Positions 9,835 to 18,157 of a stretch of 64,000 bases of DNA are shown piece by piece. The translations under genes and the position numbers were made by a program. Location of the stretch: positions 3,090,546-3,154,545 of the forward strand of contig NZ_LT635783.1 in assembly GCF_900128455.1 (NCBI RefSeq), in the 5' to 3' direction. Numbering within the stretch: position 1 is the first letter of the stretch; every line of letters starts with the position of its first letter. The DNA comes from Bacteroides mediterraneensis (GTDB lineage Bacteria > Bacteroidota > Bacteroidia > Bacteroidales > Bacteroidaceae). Below the pieces are notes generated by a model that saw only the letters and a list, made by a program, of their open reading frames with translations, did no database searches and was not told the DNA's origin.

Positions 9835-10540
9835 TCTTTCTTTAGATTCCCGGAATTGGGATGCATTCTTTATAGAGGATGTCGCTGAAATACTTTCAGG
9901 ACGAGATATTTATGAAAGGGAACGTTTAGATGGACTTATACCATATATTACAGCAACTGCAAATAATAATGGTATAGGATACTTTGTTGCAAATAGTAAT
10001 GAAACGCTTGAAAGTAATTGTCTTTCGGTAAACAGAAATGGTTCTGTTGGTTATTGTTTTTACCATCCATATAAGGCTTTATATGGGAATGATACACGGA
10101 AGTTACGCCCTAAAAAGAATAATAAATACATTTCTTTATTTATCTCCTTGTGTATTACAAAACAACGAGAAAAATATGGATATGGTTATAAAATGGGAAC
10201 GGGACGTTTGAAAAGGCAACGAATATTACTTCCCATTGATGAAAATAACAATCCCGATTGGCAATTCATGGAGGATTATATGAAAGCCAAAGAACAACAA
10301 ATCTTAAAACCAACAATAGAGAAATTATGCAAATACTTGATAATCAACGAAATAATAACGGGGGGGGTAAATTATCTCATGCCCATTGGAAAGCATTTTA
10401 TTTCACAGAAGTATTCACGGAAATACAGCGAGGCAAACGGCTTAAAAAAGCCGATCACTCAGAGGGAAGAACTCCATACATCTCGGCAACCGCTCTCAAC
10501 AATGGTGTGGATGGATTTGTTGGAAACGAAAGCGGCGTAA
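9815..10540 (+). CDS. S subunit, first module (frame broken at G8 tract)
   Basis: Specificity (target-recognition) protein of the Type IIB/Type I Methylase_S family. Residues about 14-165 form one complete module: W-D-A-F near the start, PYITATANNNGIGYF, SVNRNGSVGY, and a helical end (DWQFMEDYMKAKEQQIL). The frame then meets eight Gs at 10360-10367 and continues out of phase for about 57 residues of unrelated tail. One more G (or two fewer) would join it to the second and third modules. The start at 9815 overlaps the methylase by 20 bases; a Met at 9827 is an alternative. As read, this makes a one-module S protein, which could still work as a dimer. Confidence 0.85.
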   Translation: MEKIMNNLSLDSRNWDAFFIEDVAEILSGRDIYERERLDGLIPYITATANNNGIGYFVANSNETLESNCLSVNRNGSVGYCFYHPYKALYGNDTRKLRPKKNNKYISLFISLCITKQREKYGYGYKMGTGRLKRQRILLPIDENNNPDWQFMEDYMKAKEQQILKPTIEKLCKYLIINEIITGGVNYLMPIGKHFISQKYSRKYSEANGLKKPITQREELHTSRQPLSTMVWMDLLETKAA

Positions 10541-11412
10541 GAAAATTTTCTAATTGTTTGACTGTAGCTAATAGCGGTAGCGTAGGGAGTGCATTCTTTC
10601 ATCAATATGAATTTGTAGCAAGTGACCATGTTACTCAATTGAAAAGAGAAGGATTAGATAAATACGCCTATCTTTTTATGTTACCGCTTATAAATCGCTT
10701 ATCGGAGAAATATAGTTTTAACAGAGAAATAAATGACAACAGAATAAAAAGAGAAAAGTTAATACTTCCTGCAACTCAAACCGGAGAAATAGACTTTGCC
10801 TTTATGTCTTCCTTTATGAAGGAGATTGAACAAGACATCCTCAAAACTACGTTGAAAACCTTTAAGGATAGGATGAGTGTTAACAAATGTAAAATGGGGG
10901 GGGTAATTTGGAAACACTTCCTCATTCGTGACTTATTCCCTATTCTTGTACCAGGCAAGTCAAAAGGGCTTAATCATATCGAAAAAGTTGAAAACGGCAT
11001 TAGTTATCTTGGAGCAACCAATCAGAACAATGGAGTGCTTTGCTTTGTTACAGCTAATAAAGATTTGGTACAAAAAGGAAATTGTATAGCTTTTATCCGA
11101 AACGGAGAAGGTTCTATGGGATATTCAGTTTATAAAGCAGAAGATTTTATAGCGACTTCGGATATGACATTGGGGTACAATGAGAATCTTAATAAATATA
11201 TTGGTACGTTTATCACTACTGTAGCAGACCGCATAAGGGGAAAATACAATTTTGGTTACAAAAGAAGTGCTACACGTTTAGCAAAAGAGGTTCTTACTCT
11301 TCCTGTGGATGAAAACGGCAATCCTTATTGGGAATATATGGAGAATTATATGCGACGTATTGAAAACGAACAGATATTTAACTACTTCAAGACTTTAGGA
11401 CTTACTTTATAA
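10327..11412 (+). CDS. S subunit, second and third modules
   Basis: The frame is open from 10258; the Met at 10327 (MQILDNQRNNN) is the last one before the G tract and is used here. Two full target-recognition modules follow: HWKAFYFTEVF...PYISATALNNGVDGF at about 10385-10860 and IWKHFLIRDLF...YLGATNQNNGVLCF at about 10906-11400. Each ends in a helix with a conserved Glu/Gln-rich pattern. A second G8 tract (10896-10903) lies between them and is in frame here. Modules one, two and three share the same layout, so the intact gene was probably one reading frame from 9815 to 11412 with three modules, against two in a normal S subunit. Whether this half is translated on its own is unknown. Confidence 0.8.
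   Translation: MQILDNQRNNNGGGKLSHAHWKAFYFTEVFTEIQRGKRLKKADHSEGRTPYISATALNNGVDGFVGNESGVRKFSNCLTVANSGSVGSAFFHQYEFVASDHVTQLKREGLDKYAYLFMLPLINRLSEKYSFNREINDNRIKREKLILPATQTGEIDFAFMSSFMKEIEQDILKTTLKTFKDRMSVNKCKMGGVIWKHFLIRDLFPILVPGKSKGLNHIEKVENGISYLGATNQNNGVLCFVTANKDLVQKGNCIAFIRNGEGSMGYSVYKAEDFIATSDMTLGYNENLNKYIGTFITTVADRIRGKYNFGYKRSATRLAKEVLTLPVDENGNPYWEYMENYMRRIENEQIFNYFKTLGLTL
10360..10367 (+). repeat. First G8 slippage tract in the S gene
   Basis: Eight Gs followed by TAA. Relative to the first module: G7 reads straight into TAA (stop), G8 gives the out-of-frame tail seen here, and G9 reads GGGKLSHAHW into module two. The tract sits exactly in the linker between modules. Confidence 0.9.
10896..10903 (+). 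repeat. Second G8 slippage tract in the S gene
   Basis: Eight Gs (the first belongs to an ATG) followed by TAA. Relative to module two: G8 continues into module three, G7 stops at once on TAA, and G9 stops at a TGA about a dozen codons later. Confidence 0.9.
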
Positions 11413-11480
11413 GCGAGACCAATGGGAGAATAGTAAAAAGGCAGTATACCTCAACGTCTACTATTTCCCATTGATATTGT

Positions 11481-12851
11481 TTATAATTCCATACCCTTAC
11501 CCTTTTTGAGTGGTGCAACTGTTCTGCGTACGGAAGAAAACAATTTATTAAATTGTTCTTTGAACCACTCTCCAATAGGTTTTCCTTCGATACAAAGTAC
11601 AAGTTTTGACTTGTCTTTCGGGGCTTTTACAACTTGGAAACCTGCGTTTTCTGTCTTGAACTTTCGGTTATGTTCCTCCGAATAGAGTTCGCCTTCGTAG
11701 AACAGCGGCTTTCCGCTGATGAGCGTGGCGGTCTGTCTTTCGTTGAAACCGACTTTGAGGCAGAACTTCTCCATGTACACCAACTCTTGGAACAGCGGGA
11801 ACCACTTCTTGGCTTTCTGGATGATTGATTTCAGGAATGACACTTCTTCTTGGTGTGCCGTTTCTTTATCTGCCATCTCCCTGCGGTGCTTGACTTGCAA
11901 TTCCATAAGTTGGCGGTTATGTTCCTCTTGCTGCCGCTGCATCTGCTGTTGCAACAACTTGATGCTCTCATCACGGGCGGCGACCTCGCCTTGCAGGGTG
12001 CGGTTGTTGGCTTCCAGCTCTTTCAATTTACCACCGCCCAAAAGAGAACCGACCTTTGCCACGAATGCGGCTTTCGCTTCCGTCTTGGCAGCTTCCAGTT
12101 TCTCCGACTTGACCTCCTGCCTTACCTCGTCAAGTTGTTGCTCTGCCTGTTGCTGCTCAGTCTGTAACTGTTGCACATTGGCTTCGAGTTCACTCGTCTG
12201 TCGTACCAAATCACGGTAGTATTGGGCTGTTGTCGTATGCCGTGCTTCCGAGCCACGTACGCCACGTTGCAAACCGTATTTTTCCATTACTCTTGCGTAA
12301 CTGTCGTGATAGGCAACGAGTTTCTCACGTGTCAGCACATCATCGGCACACAGGCGCACGGTATTGGCTTTCTTGCGGTAGGAGCGTTTACCTTCCGTCT
12401 GCTTTTTCTTGGCTTTCCTGCGCTCTCCTGTTACTATCGGTACGACCGTGGCATGAATGTGCGGTGTGTGCTCATCCATGTGCAGGACTGCCGAAACGGT
12501 ATTTTCCTTGCCGAAGGTACGGTGCAGCCATTGAAGGTTGTCATCACACCATTCGTCAAGTCTGCCCTCGTCCTGTATTTTCATCATATCCTCGTGCGTA
12601 CCCGAAAGCACGATTCTGATTGCCCGCACTTGGTCTGGAGTTATCTTCCGCTTGATGCCAGCTGTGCGGATGCGGTGGCTTATCGCTTCGGTACGGTCGG
12701 ACACTCCATCAGGGAACTCCACCAGTTCACGGTTGAGATGTGTACGTGTAGGGTCTGCGTTCTTGGGTGTGGTCTTACGTTCTATGTGGTCGGATGCGCC
12801 CGTGTCAGCCGAGCCTTTCGCTTTGTTGATTTGAATGCTTATATATCCCAT
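11481..12851 (-). CDS. MobV-family relaxase
   Basis: Mobilization relaxase of the MobV (Pre/Mob) family, 456 residues. The N-terminus has the conserved DHIERKTTPKNADPTRTHLN pattern, and the metal-binding motif HMDEHTPHIHA follows around residue 145. Residues about 215-340 are a long Gln/Glu-rich coiled coil. The protein would nick the element at oriT and lead the strand during transfer driven by a helper conjugative element. It faces the restriction-modification genes tail to tail. A large inverted repeat about 100 bases upstream of its start is a good oriT candidate. No other transfer genes are present, so the element is mobilizable rather than self-transmissible. Confidence 0.9.
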   Translation of the reverse strand: MGYISIQINKAKGSADTGASDHIERKTTPKNADPTRTHLNRELVEFPDGVSDRTEAISHRIRTAGIKRKITPDQVRAIRIVLSGTHEDMMKIQDEGRLDEWCDDNLQWLHRTFGKENTVSAVLHMDEHTPHIHATVVPIVTGERRKAKKKQTEGKRSYRKKANTVRLCADDVLTREKLVAYHDSYARVMEKYGLQRGVRGSEARHTTTAQYYRDLVRQTSELEANVQQLQTEQQQAEQQLDEVRQEVKSEKLEAAKTEAKAAFVAKVGSLLGGGKLKELEANNRTLQGEVAARDESIKLLQQQMQRQQEEHNRQLMELQVKHRREMADKETAHQEEVSFLKSIIQKAKKWFPLFQELVYMEKFCLKVGFNERQTATLISGKPLFYEGELYSEEHNRKFKTENAGFQVVKAPKDKSKLVLCIEGKPIGEWFKEQFNKLFSSVRRTVAPLKKGKGMEL

Positions 12852-12939
12852 GCTTATTTTTCGTTTTCAGGTTTGACAATTTGGTTTGTTGGTTTCCGTC
12901 TGCTGCGGTCATGCCGCATGGCAAACGGGGGTGTCCAGA

Positions 12940-13017
12940 GGGGTGCAACCCCGCTGGCTCATTGGGGCGTTTTTAGCATTAGCGTCAGCGTTGCGTGAAG
13001 AAAACGCCCTAATGAGC
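12940..13017. other. Candidate oriT: inverted repeats upstream of the relaxase
   Basis: Two palindromes lie side by side: GGGGT-GCA-ACCCC at 12940-12952, and a 17-nt inverted repeat with one mismatch (12957-12973 with 13001-13017, arms around GCTCATTGGGGCGTTTT). Such repeats beside a MobV gene are the usual oriT layout. The nick site is not identified. Confidence 0.5.
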
Positions 13018-13425
13018 TATGGCTTTTTTGTTTCCAAAAGCCTGTGAGAGTACCAGCGGTATAGGCAGACCTTTTCTTTTCATTGATATGATACGTCTTC
13101 CCTTGTCGGCTGGTCGGACAGCAAGCAGGTCGGATGTCCGACCAGCCTGCGGATAGTGGCATTTTCTTCCGTCCGTTTGTTCGATAGACTTGTTGGCGGA
13201 TGAAAATCCGATGAATTGATGAGGTGATAGGATAATATACTGATAACCAAAATGATATGCATTCATCATCGTTTCATCAAATCGCTCGCCAAAAGAAAAG
13301 TGATGTAGAGTGCGATATGTCCTTCCTCTTTTCATCAGCCCGATTCTCTTGTTGAAAGGTTGATGAAGACGTAAGTTGCTGTTTCTCTTTATGTTTATAT
13401 ATACTTTCATCATCTCATCAAAATA

Positions 13426-13554
13426 TCAGAATTTTTCCAGCTGTGTTTTGTTTACCGTGTAGTAACGTCCTATTCCCCTTATAGGTGAATAATGACAATC
13501 CCGATTTACAATCCTGTAGAGAGTTGTACCTACGCAAATGATTTTTTTCTTCAT
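13426..13554 (-). pseudogene. Short remnant, possibly of an element replication protein
   Basis: A 42-codon frame starting MKKKIICVGTTLYRIVNR. From memory, this opening resembles the N-terminus (IGTTLYKIVN) of large replication/helicase-type proteins in related Bacteroides mobilizable elements. The similarity stops after about 18 residues and the frame ends soon after, so it looks like a deletion remnant. The call rests on a short match. Confidence 0.3.
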
Positions 13555-13733
13555 GTTCTTGATACAGGTTTTAGTGCTGCCTACATTCTGTCGGCAACGG
13601 GTTAAACATGGTTGCAAAGCTACGGAAGTGTCGGTAAAATCTTGATACGCAAATCTATGCGGAACGGCGCAAAATAGGTCATGCCAAAAGAAAATGCAGT
13701 ATAAACGGGTTGCTCTTTCAGGTAAAAGGAGAT

Positions 13734-13771
13734 AAAAAAGCCCGAAGTCGTGGAATATGCACGTCTTCGGG
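13734..13771 (-). terminator. Terminator after the integrase operon
   Basis: Stem of 12 nt with one mismatch (13741-13752 with 13760-13771) followed on the minus strand by a run of T (A-run at 13734-13739). It lies about 125 bases past the last gene of the integrase operon. Confidence 0.8.
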
Positions 13772-13895
13772 GATTGGTTGTTGCAGATAATTACAGATTG
13801 ACTGACGCACTGATTTACGGATTTAATGACTTCATGTCGTCACTACGTCAGATTAAACCGTTAATCATCAAATGGCTGGACATTAAAAGTTCATG

Positions 13896-14267
13896 CTAAC
13901 ATTCATACGGCATCCTGTTATTCACTGACACCAGCAGGACTTGTTCCTTTTTTCGCCGGCACAATCTTTCCAGCAGGACATTGCGAATCATTGCGGCACC
14001 TGACGTGTCAATGCGGAAAGCGAGTGCCACCACCATCGGCAGGGCATACATGTCCGCATAATAGCCGTTGGGCAGCCTGATACGTTTTTCTGCTTCAAGT
14101 GGATTCAAAACTCCACACTTGTACACGGCACGGATGGCGGCACGGAGCGTCGGGGCGATTACCCCGAACAGTTCCACCAGCTCCATTTCATTCATCCATA
14201 TATTACCTGTATCGGATGGTATGGTAATTCTACCATAGCTGTCCGTTGTGATTATTTCCCGTTTCAT
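13896..14267 (-). CDS. Small conserved-type mobile-element protein
   Basis: 123 residues, soluble, function unknown. The first half (GRITIPSDTGNIWMNEMELVE, then PTLRAAIRAVYKCGVL) is followed by a region with basic clusters (RLCRRKK). Its ATG overlaps the integrase stop as ATGA, so it is translationally coupled to the integrase, and a terminator follows it. That position suggests a part in integration or excision, or in its regulation, but there is no recognised excisionase helix-turn-helix and no function is claimed. Confidence 0.65.
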   Translation of the reverse strand: MKREIITTDSYGRITIPSDTGNIWMNEMELVELFGVIAPTLRAAIRAVYKCGVLNPLEAEKRIRLPNGYYADMYALPMVVALAFRIDTSGAAMIRNVLLERLCRRKKEQVLLVSVNNRMPYEC

Positions 14268-15493
14268 ATCCCTGCCATTTTCACGTTTCCGAATGATTTG
14301 CTCAGTTTGTCGCTCAGCATCGTGAGGTCATTATCCAATTTCTGCACGGTTATCTTCGCATAGATTTGCGTGGTCTCAATGTTCGTATGCCCCAAAATAC
14401 GGCTGACGCTCTCGATTGGCATCCCTTTGCTGAGAGCCAGGGTCGCAAACCCGTGCCTTGAGCAATGAAAGCTGATTTTCTTGGTGATGCCGCATTCCTT
14501 TATCATCTTTCCCATACGCTTGCATATTGACCAATAGTTGAGATTGGGAAATACAAGATTGTTTTCCTGAAAAGCCTTGTAACGCTCGATTATCTGCAAG
14601 GGAATATCCAGCAGCTTTACCTGAAACGGTACACCCGTCTTGTGTCGTTTGGAAATAATCCATTTCTCACCGTTCACTTCCACAATCTGGTCGTTGCTTA
14701 ATTCCTTTATGTCCACGAATGACAGGGCAGTAAAACTGGCAAAAACAAAAATATCACGGAGATAGGAGTTCTTGGGGTCTTTGAACTGAAATTCCATCAA
14801 TGTTTTCAGCTCATTCTCCGTTAGATATTCACGTTCTTTCGTGTTCGGGCTTATATGAAACTGGGCAAACGGATTCCTCGGTATATGTCCGTTGAAGTGT
14901 GCCCGCATCACCACACCTTTCAGCCACATGCAGTTTTCCCATATCGAGCCGTTGTGCAGTCCGGCTTCGTTGGAAAGGAACACGGCGAACTCCTTGATGA
15001 AGTCGGGCGTAAGTTCAGGCATGGAGATGTCGTTCCGCTTGTAATGTGACCTGATGAATGCCGCCACATGGTTTCTTGCCCGTACCCTTGCCGTATAGGT
15101 AGCCCTGACCCTGTCTTTTCCGACACGCTTCTTGAACACTTCATTTTCCTTATCGAAAGCACCGAGCAATGTTTCATACTCACCGCCCAATCCCTGATAG
15201 GCATTGCGTACCATTTCTGCCGTTACATACGCTTCACGGTCGGATATACGCTGGTAATGCTTGATGATTTGAGCCTTGATGTTGTCAAGCACAAGATTGG
15301 TTTCCCTCGCTTCCATACTCTTGCCCTTTGCCTTGTTCCCTTTGGCATCCCAAAGCTCTTTCGGGATAGTCCGTTTGCAGCTGAACTGTGCTACCGTTCC
15401 GTTGATTGTAACTCGTCCCATGATGGGGACAATTCCGTTCTTTTCCTTACTGCCGTTCACGTAGAACAGCACCTTGAATGTGCTTCTTGCCAT
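14264..15493 (-). CDS. Tyrosine recombinase/integrase
   Basis: Site-specific recombinase of 409 residues with an N-terminal arm-binding domain (about 1-105), a SAM-like core-binding domain (about 110-215) and a C-terminal catalytic domain. Visible catalytic residues are Lys in KRHKTG, HCSRH with the second Arg, the His of ILGHTNIETTQ and Tyr in TQIYAKI. The position of the first catalytic Arg (normally TGLRxxE) reads FTALSFVDI, with Ser instead, as in the IntDOT branch of Bacteroides integrases. It moves the element in and out of the chromosome. A TAGTTTTG -7 box at 15513-15520 lies upstream. The following 123-aa gene overlaps its stop. Confidence 0.93.
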   Translation of the reverse strand: MARSTFKVLFYVNGSKEKNGIVPIMGRVTINGTVAQFSCKRTIPKELWDAKGNKAKGKSMEARETNLVLDNIKAQIIKHYQRISDREAYVTAEMVRNAYQGLGGEYETLLGAFDKENEVFKKRVGKDRVRATYTARVRARNHVAAFIRSHYKRNDISMPELTPDFIKEFAVFLSNEAGLHNGSIWENCMWLKGVVMRAHFNGHIPRNPFAQFHISPNTKEREYLTENELKTLMEFQFKDPKNSYLRDIFVFASFTALSFVDIKELSNDQIVEVNGEKWIISKRHKTGVPFQVKLLDIPLQIIERYKAFQENNLVFPNLNYWSICKRMGKMIKECGITKKISFHCSRHGFATLALSKGMPIESVSRILGHTNIETTQIYAKITVQKLDNDLTMLSDKLSKSFGNVKMAGI

Positions 15494-15512
15494 ACTCGTT
15501 TCTTTTTGGTTG

Positions 15513-15520
15513 CAAAACTA
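15513..15520 (-). promoter_or_regulatory. -7 box of the integrase operon
   Basis: TAGTTTTG on the minus strand, about 20 bases upstream of the integrase ATG; no clear -33 element. Confidence 0.45.
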
Positions 15521-15606
15521 TAAATCAACGAGTTACCTATTGATAAGCAAAGCTGCGCAGAACGCCGCAAAATGAAACAGGGACTGTTAAATCTGCACTT
15601 TCATCG

Positions 15607-15653
15607 GGTAATGATTAGGAAACCGTTCTTTTGCTTTAATCTGCTTTAAGACG
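15607..15653 (+). repeat. Element end repeat, right copy
   Basis: Partner of 7548-7595, same orientation. It lies between the integrase promoter and the pyrophosphatase gene. Confidence 0.5.
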
Positions 15654-15743
15654 GTTTTCAACTGTCTGCCCAACTTCTGCGTTTTTCTTCTAACTCCCTA
15701 ATTATCAAATCCTGTTGCGTTAATCTGCTGCAATTCGGCGGAT

Positions 15744-15768
15744 ATTCCAGAGATTTTTTGTAAGTTTG
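15744..15768 (+). other. Candidate right attachment-like repeat
   Basis: Matches 7468-7492 at 20 of 25 bases. Its last eight bases (15761-15768) are TAAGTTTG, the -7 box for the pyrophosphatase gene, whereas the left copy reads TAAATCTG there. Confidence 0.35.
15761..15768 (+). promoter_or_regulatory. -7 box of the pyrophosphatase gene
   Basis: TAAGTTTG, 24 bases ahead of the ATG at 15793. It makes the TTG-initiated longer frame (15766) unlikely. Confidence 0.5.
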
Positions 15769-15792
15769 AGGAAACTCTTATATCAAGATATT

Positions 15793-17997
15793 ATGGAAAC
15801 ATCCCTCTTCTGGCTGATACCGGCCGCATCGCTGCTGGCATTGGCACTTGCCGGATATTTCTACCGGCAGATGAAACAGGAAAGCGAAGGTACTCCTGCC
15901 ATGGCACGCATCGCTTCGTACGTGCGGCAAGGAGCCATGTCGTACCTGAAACAGCAATATAAAATCGTCACAATTGTGTTTATCGCCTTGGCGGTGCTGT
16001 TTGCCATCATGGCCTACGGGTTCAACCTGCAAAACCACTGGGTTCCTGTGGCCTTCCTGACGGGAGGATTCTTTTCCGGCCTGTCGGGTTACCTGGGCAT
16101 GAAAACGGCTACCTACGCTTCGGCACGCACGGCGCATGCGGCCCGGAACTCCCTGAACAAAGGCCTGAAAGTAGCCTTCCGCAGCGGAGCCGTCATGGGG
16201 CTGGTAGTGGTCGGACTGGGATTATTCGACATTTCTTTCTGGTACCTGTTGCTGGAACAATGCATCCCGGAAGATGCCCTGAATCCGACCGCCAAACTGT
16301 GCATCATTACCACCACCATGCTGACCTTTGGTATGGGAGCCTCCACACAGGCCCTCTTTGCCCGTGTAGGAGGAGGCATTTACACGAAGGCAGCCGACGT
16401 GGGAGCCGACCTGGTGGGGAAAGTGGAAGCGGGTATCCCGGAAGACGACCCGCGTAACCCGGCGACCATTGCCGACAACGTAGGTGACAATGTAGGCGAT
16501 GTGGCCGGAATGGGAGCCGACCTCTATGAATCTTATTGCGGGTCCATTCTGGCCACAGCGGCCTTGGGAGCGGCGGCCTACATCGGAACCGGCGATACGG
16601 TCATGCAGTTCAAGGCAGTCATTGCCCCGATGTTGATTGCAGCAGTCGGTATCCTCTTGTCCATCATCGGTATTTTTGCCGTACGTACCAAAGAGGACGC
16701 TAGCATGAGGGAACTGCTCCGGGCCTTGTCAACGGGTACCAACCTCAGCGCGGGACTGATTGTCATCGCCACTTTCGTGATTCTTTGGCTGTTGCAACTG
16801 GAAAACTGGCTCTATATCTCCTGTGCCGTTGTCATCGGACTGGTGGTGGGAGTCATCATCGGACAATCGACGGAATTCTATACCTCTCAATCCTACAAGC
16901 CGACCCGGGAACTGGCGGAAAGCGGCAAGACCGGACCGGCCACGGTCATCATCTCGGGCATCGGACTCGGCATGGTATCTACCACGATTCCGGTCATTGC
17001 CGTCGTAGCTGGTATCATCCTGTCCTACTGGCTGGCCTCGGGATTTGACTTCACGAACATCAGTATGGGACTCTACGGCATCGGCATTGCGGCGGTGGGC
17101 ATGTTGTCCACCTTAGGCATTACGTTGGCTACAGACGCGTATGGTCCGATAGCCGACAACGCCGGAGGCAATGCCGAGATGAGCGGCCTGGGAGAAGAAG
17201 TACGCAAACGGACTGATGCGCTGGATTCCTTGGGAAATACCACGGCAGCCACTGGAAAAGGATTTGCCATCGGCTCGGCTGCCCTGACCGGACTGGCACT
17301 GCTGGCTTCTTACATCGAAGAAATCCGTATCGGACTGGAACGCATCGGTACTACGATACTGGAACTTCCCAACGGACTGGAGGTCGTCATTCACGAAGCC
17401 GGATTCACGGATTTCATGATGTACTACGATGTCACACTGATGAATCCGAAAGTACTGTCCGGAATGTTTATCGGCAGCATGATGGCCTTTCTGTTCTGCG
17501 GACTGACCATGAATGCGGTGGGCAGAGCCGCAGCCCACATGGTAGAAGAAGTGCGCCGGCAGTTCCGTGAAATCAAAGGGATTCTGGAAGGCAAGGCGGA
17601 ACCGGATTATGCCCGCTGCGTACAAATCTCCACACTGGGTGCCCAGAAAGAAATGGTATTTCCTTCTCTGCTGGCCATCATCGCTCCCATTGTGACGGGA
17701 CTGCTGTTCGGGGTACCGGGCGTCATCGGACTGCTGATAGGGGGATTGTCATCGGGCTTTATCCTGGCCATCTTCATGGCTAACTCCGGCGGTGCCTGGG
17801 ACAATGCAAAGAAATACGTGGAAGAAGGCAACTTTGGCGGGAAAGGCAGCGAAGTACACCGGGCCACCGTGGTAGGCGATACGGTGGGCGACCCGTTCAA
17901 GGACACTTCCGGTCCGAGCCTGAACATCCTCATCAAACTGATGAGCATGGTGGCCATCGTCATGGCCGGACTGACCGTCTCCTGGAGCTTGTTCTAA
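15793..17997 (+). CDS. hppA: K+-dependent membrane pyrophosphatase (Na+/H+ pump type)
   Basis: Membrane-integral pyrophosphatase of 734 residues with about 16 hydrophobic segments. It couples hydrolysis of pyrophosphate to ion pumping. Active-site signatures are [20 protein letters not shown] and the late [12 protein letters not shown]. The K+ determinant reads [10 protein letters not shown], with Ala at 485 and Gly at 488, which marks the K+-dependent class (K+-independent enzymes have Lys and Thr there). A K+-dependent enzyme of Bacteroides vulgatus is known to pump both Na+ and H+, so this is probably such a dual pump; the ion is not provable from sequence. The gene starts right after the right end of the mobile element. 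Confidence 0.93.
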   Translation: METSLFWLIPAASLLALALAGYFYRQMKQESEGTPAMARIASYVRQGAMSYLKQQYKIVTIVFIALAVLFAIMAYGFNLQNHWVPVAFLTGGFFSGLSGYLGMKTATYASARTAHAARNSLNKGLKVAFRSGAVMGLVVVGLGLFDISFWYLLLEQCIPEDALNPTAKLCIITTTMLTFGMGASTQALFARVGGGIYTKAADVGADLVGKVEAGIPEDDPRNPATIADNVGDNVGDVAGMGADLYESYCGSILATAALGAAAYIGTGDTVMQFKAVIAPMLIAAVGILLSIIGIFAVRTKEDASMRELLRALSTGTNLSAGLIVIATFVILWLLQLENWLYISCAVVIGLVVGVIIGQSTEFYTSQSYKPTRELAESGKTGPATVIISGIGLGMVSTTIPVIAVVAGIILSYWLASGFDFTNISMGLYGIGIAAVGMLSTLGITLATDAYGPIADNAGGNAEMSGLGEEVRKRTDALDSLGNTTAATGKGFAIGSAALTGLALLASYIEEIRIGLERIGTTILELPNGLEVVIHEAGFTDFMMYYDVTLMNPKVLSGMFIGSMMAFLFCGLTMNAVGRAAAHMVEEVRRQFREIKGILEGKAEPDYARCVQISTLGAQKEMVFPSLLAIIAPIVTGLLFGVPGVIGLLIGGLSSGFILAIFMANSGGAWDNAKKYVEEGNFGGKGSEVHRATVVGDTVGDPFKDTSGPSLNILIKLMSMVAIVMAGLTVSWSLF

Positions 17998-18067
17998 GCA
18001 GACTACCCAGCAACAATATAGAAATGCGACCTCCAATCGAGGAATGGAAACTGAATGATAACCATAC

Positions 18068-18129
18068 AAAAAATCTCCTGCTCAGCCTCAGTTCATTCGA
18101 ACCTTCCGGCTGAAAGCAGGAGATTTTTT
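18068..18129. terminator. Bidirectional terminator between hppA and the ior operon
   Basis: Perfect 15-nt arms (18068-18082 and 18115-18129) with A-run on one side and T-run on the other. It serves both convergent transcripts. Confidence 0.85.
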
Positions 18130-18157
18130 ACTTTATCTTTACAGACAGTTCTTTCCC

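Larger units (their letters stand above)
13018..13895. other. Degraded middle of the mobile element
   Basis: No convincing intact gene. Related Bacteroides elements usually carry replication genes between integrase and relaxase; here only a 42-codon scrap (13426-13554) is recognisable, and a terminator lies at 13734-13771. A longer frame at 13009-13413 has no protein-like features. Confidence 0.5.

Noticed and set aside
9815..11412. S gene as simply a dead pseudogene or sequencing error
   Set aside because: Homopolymer miscall at G8 is possible and would explain the first break, but the same tract plus TAA recurs in frame at the second linker and all three modules look intact, so slippage control is the better reading.
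13009..13413. 134-codon minus-strand frame in the mobile element
   Set aside because: It runs into one arm of the oriT-like inverted repeat, has no domain-like pattern and no promoter.
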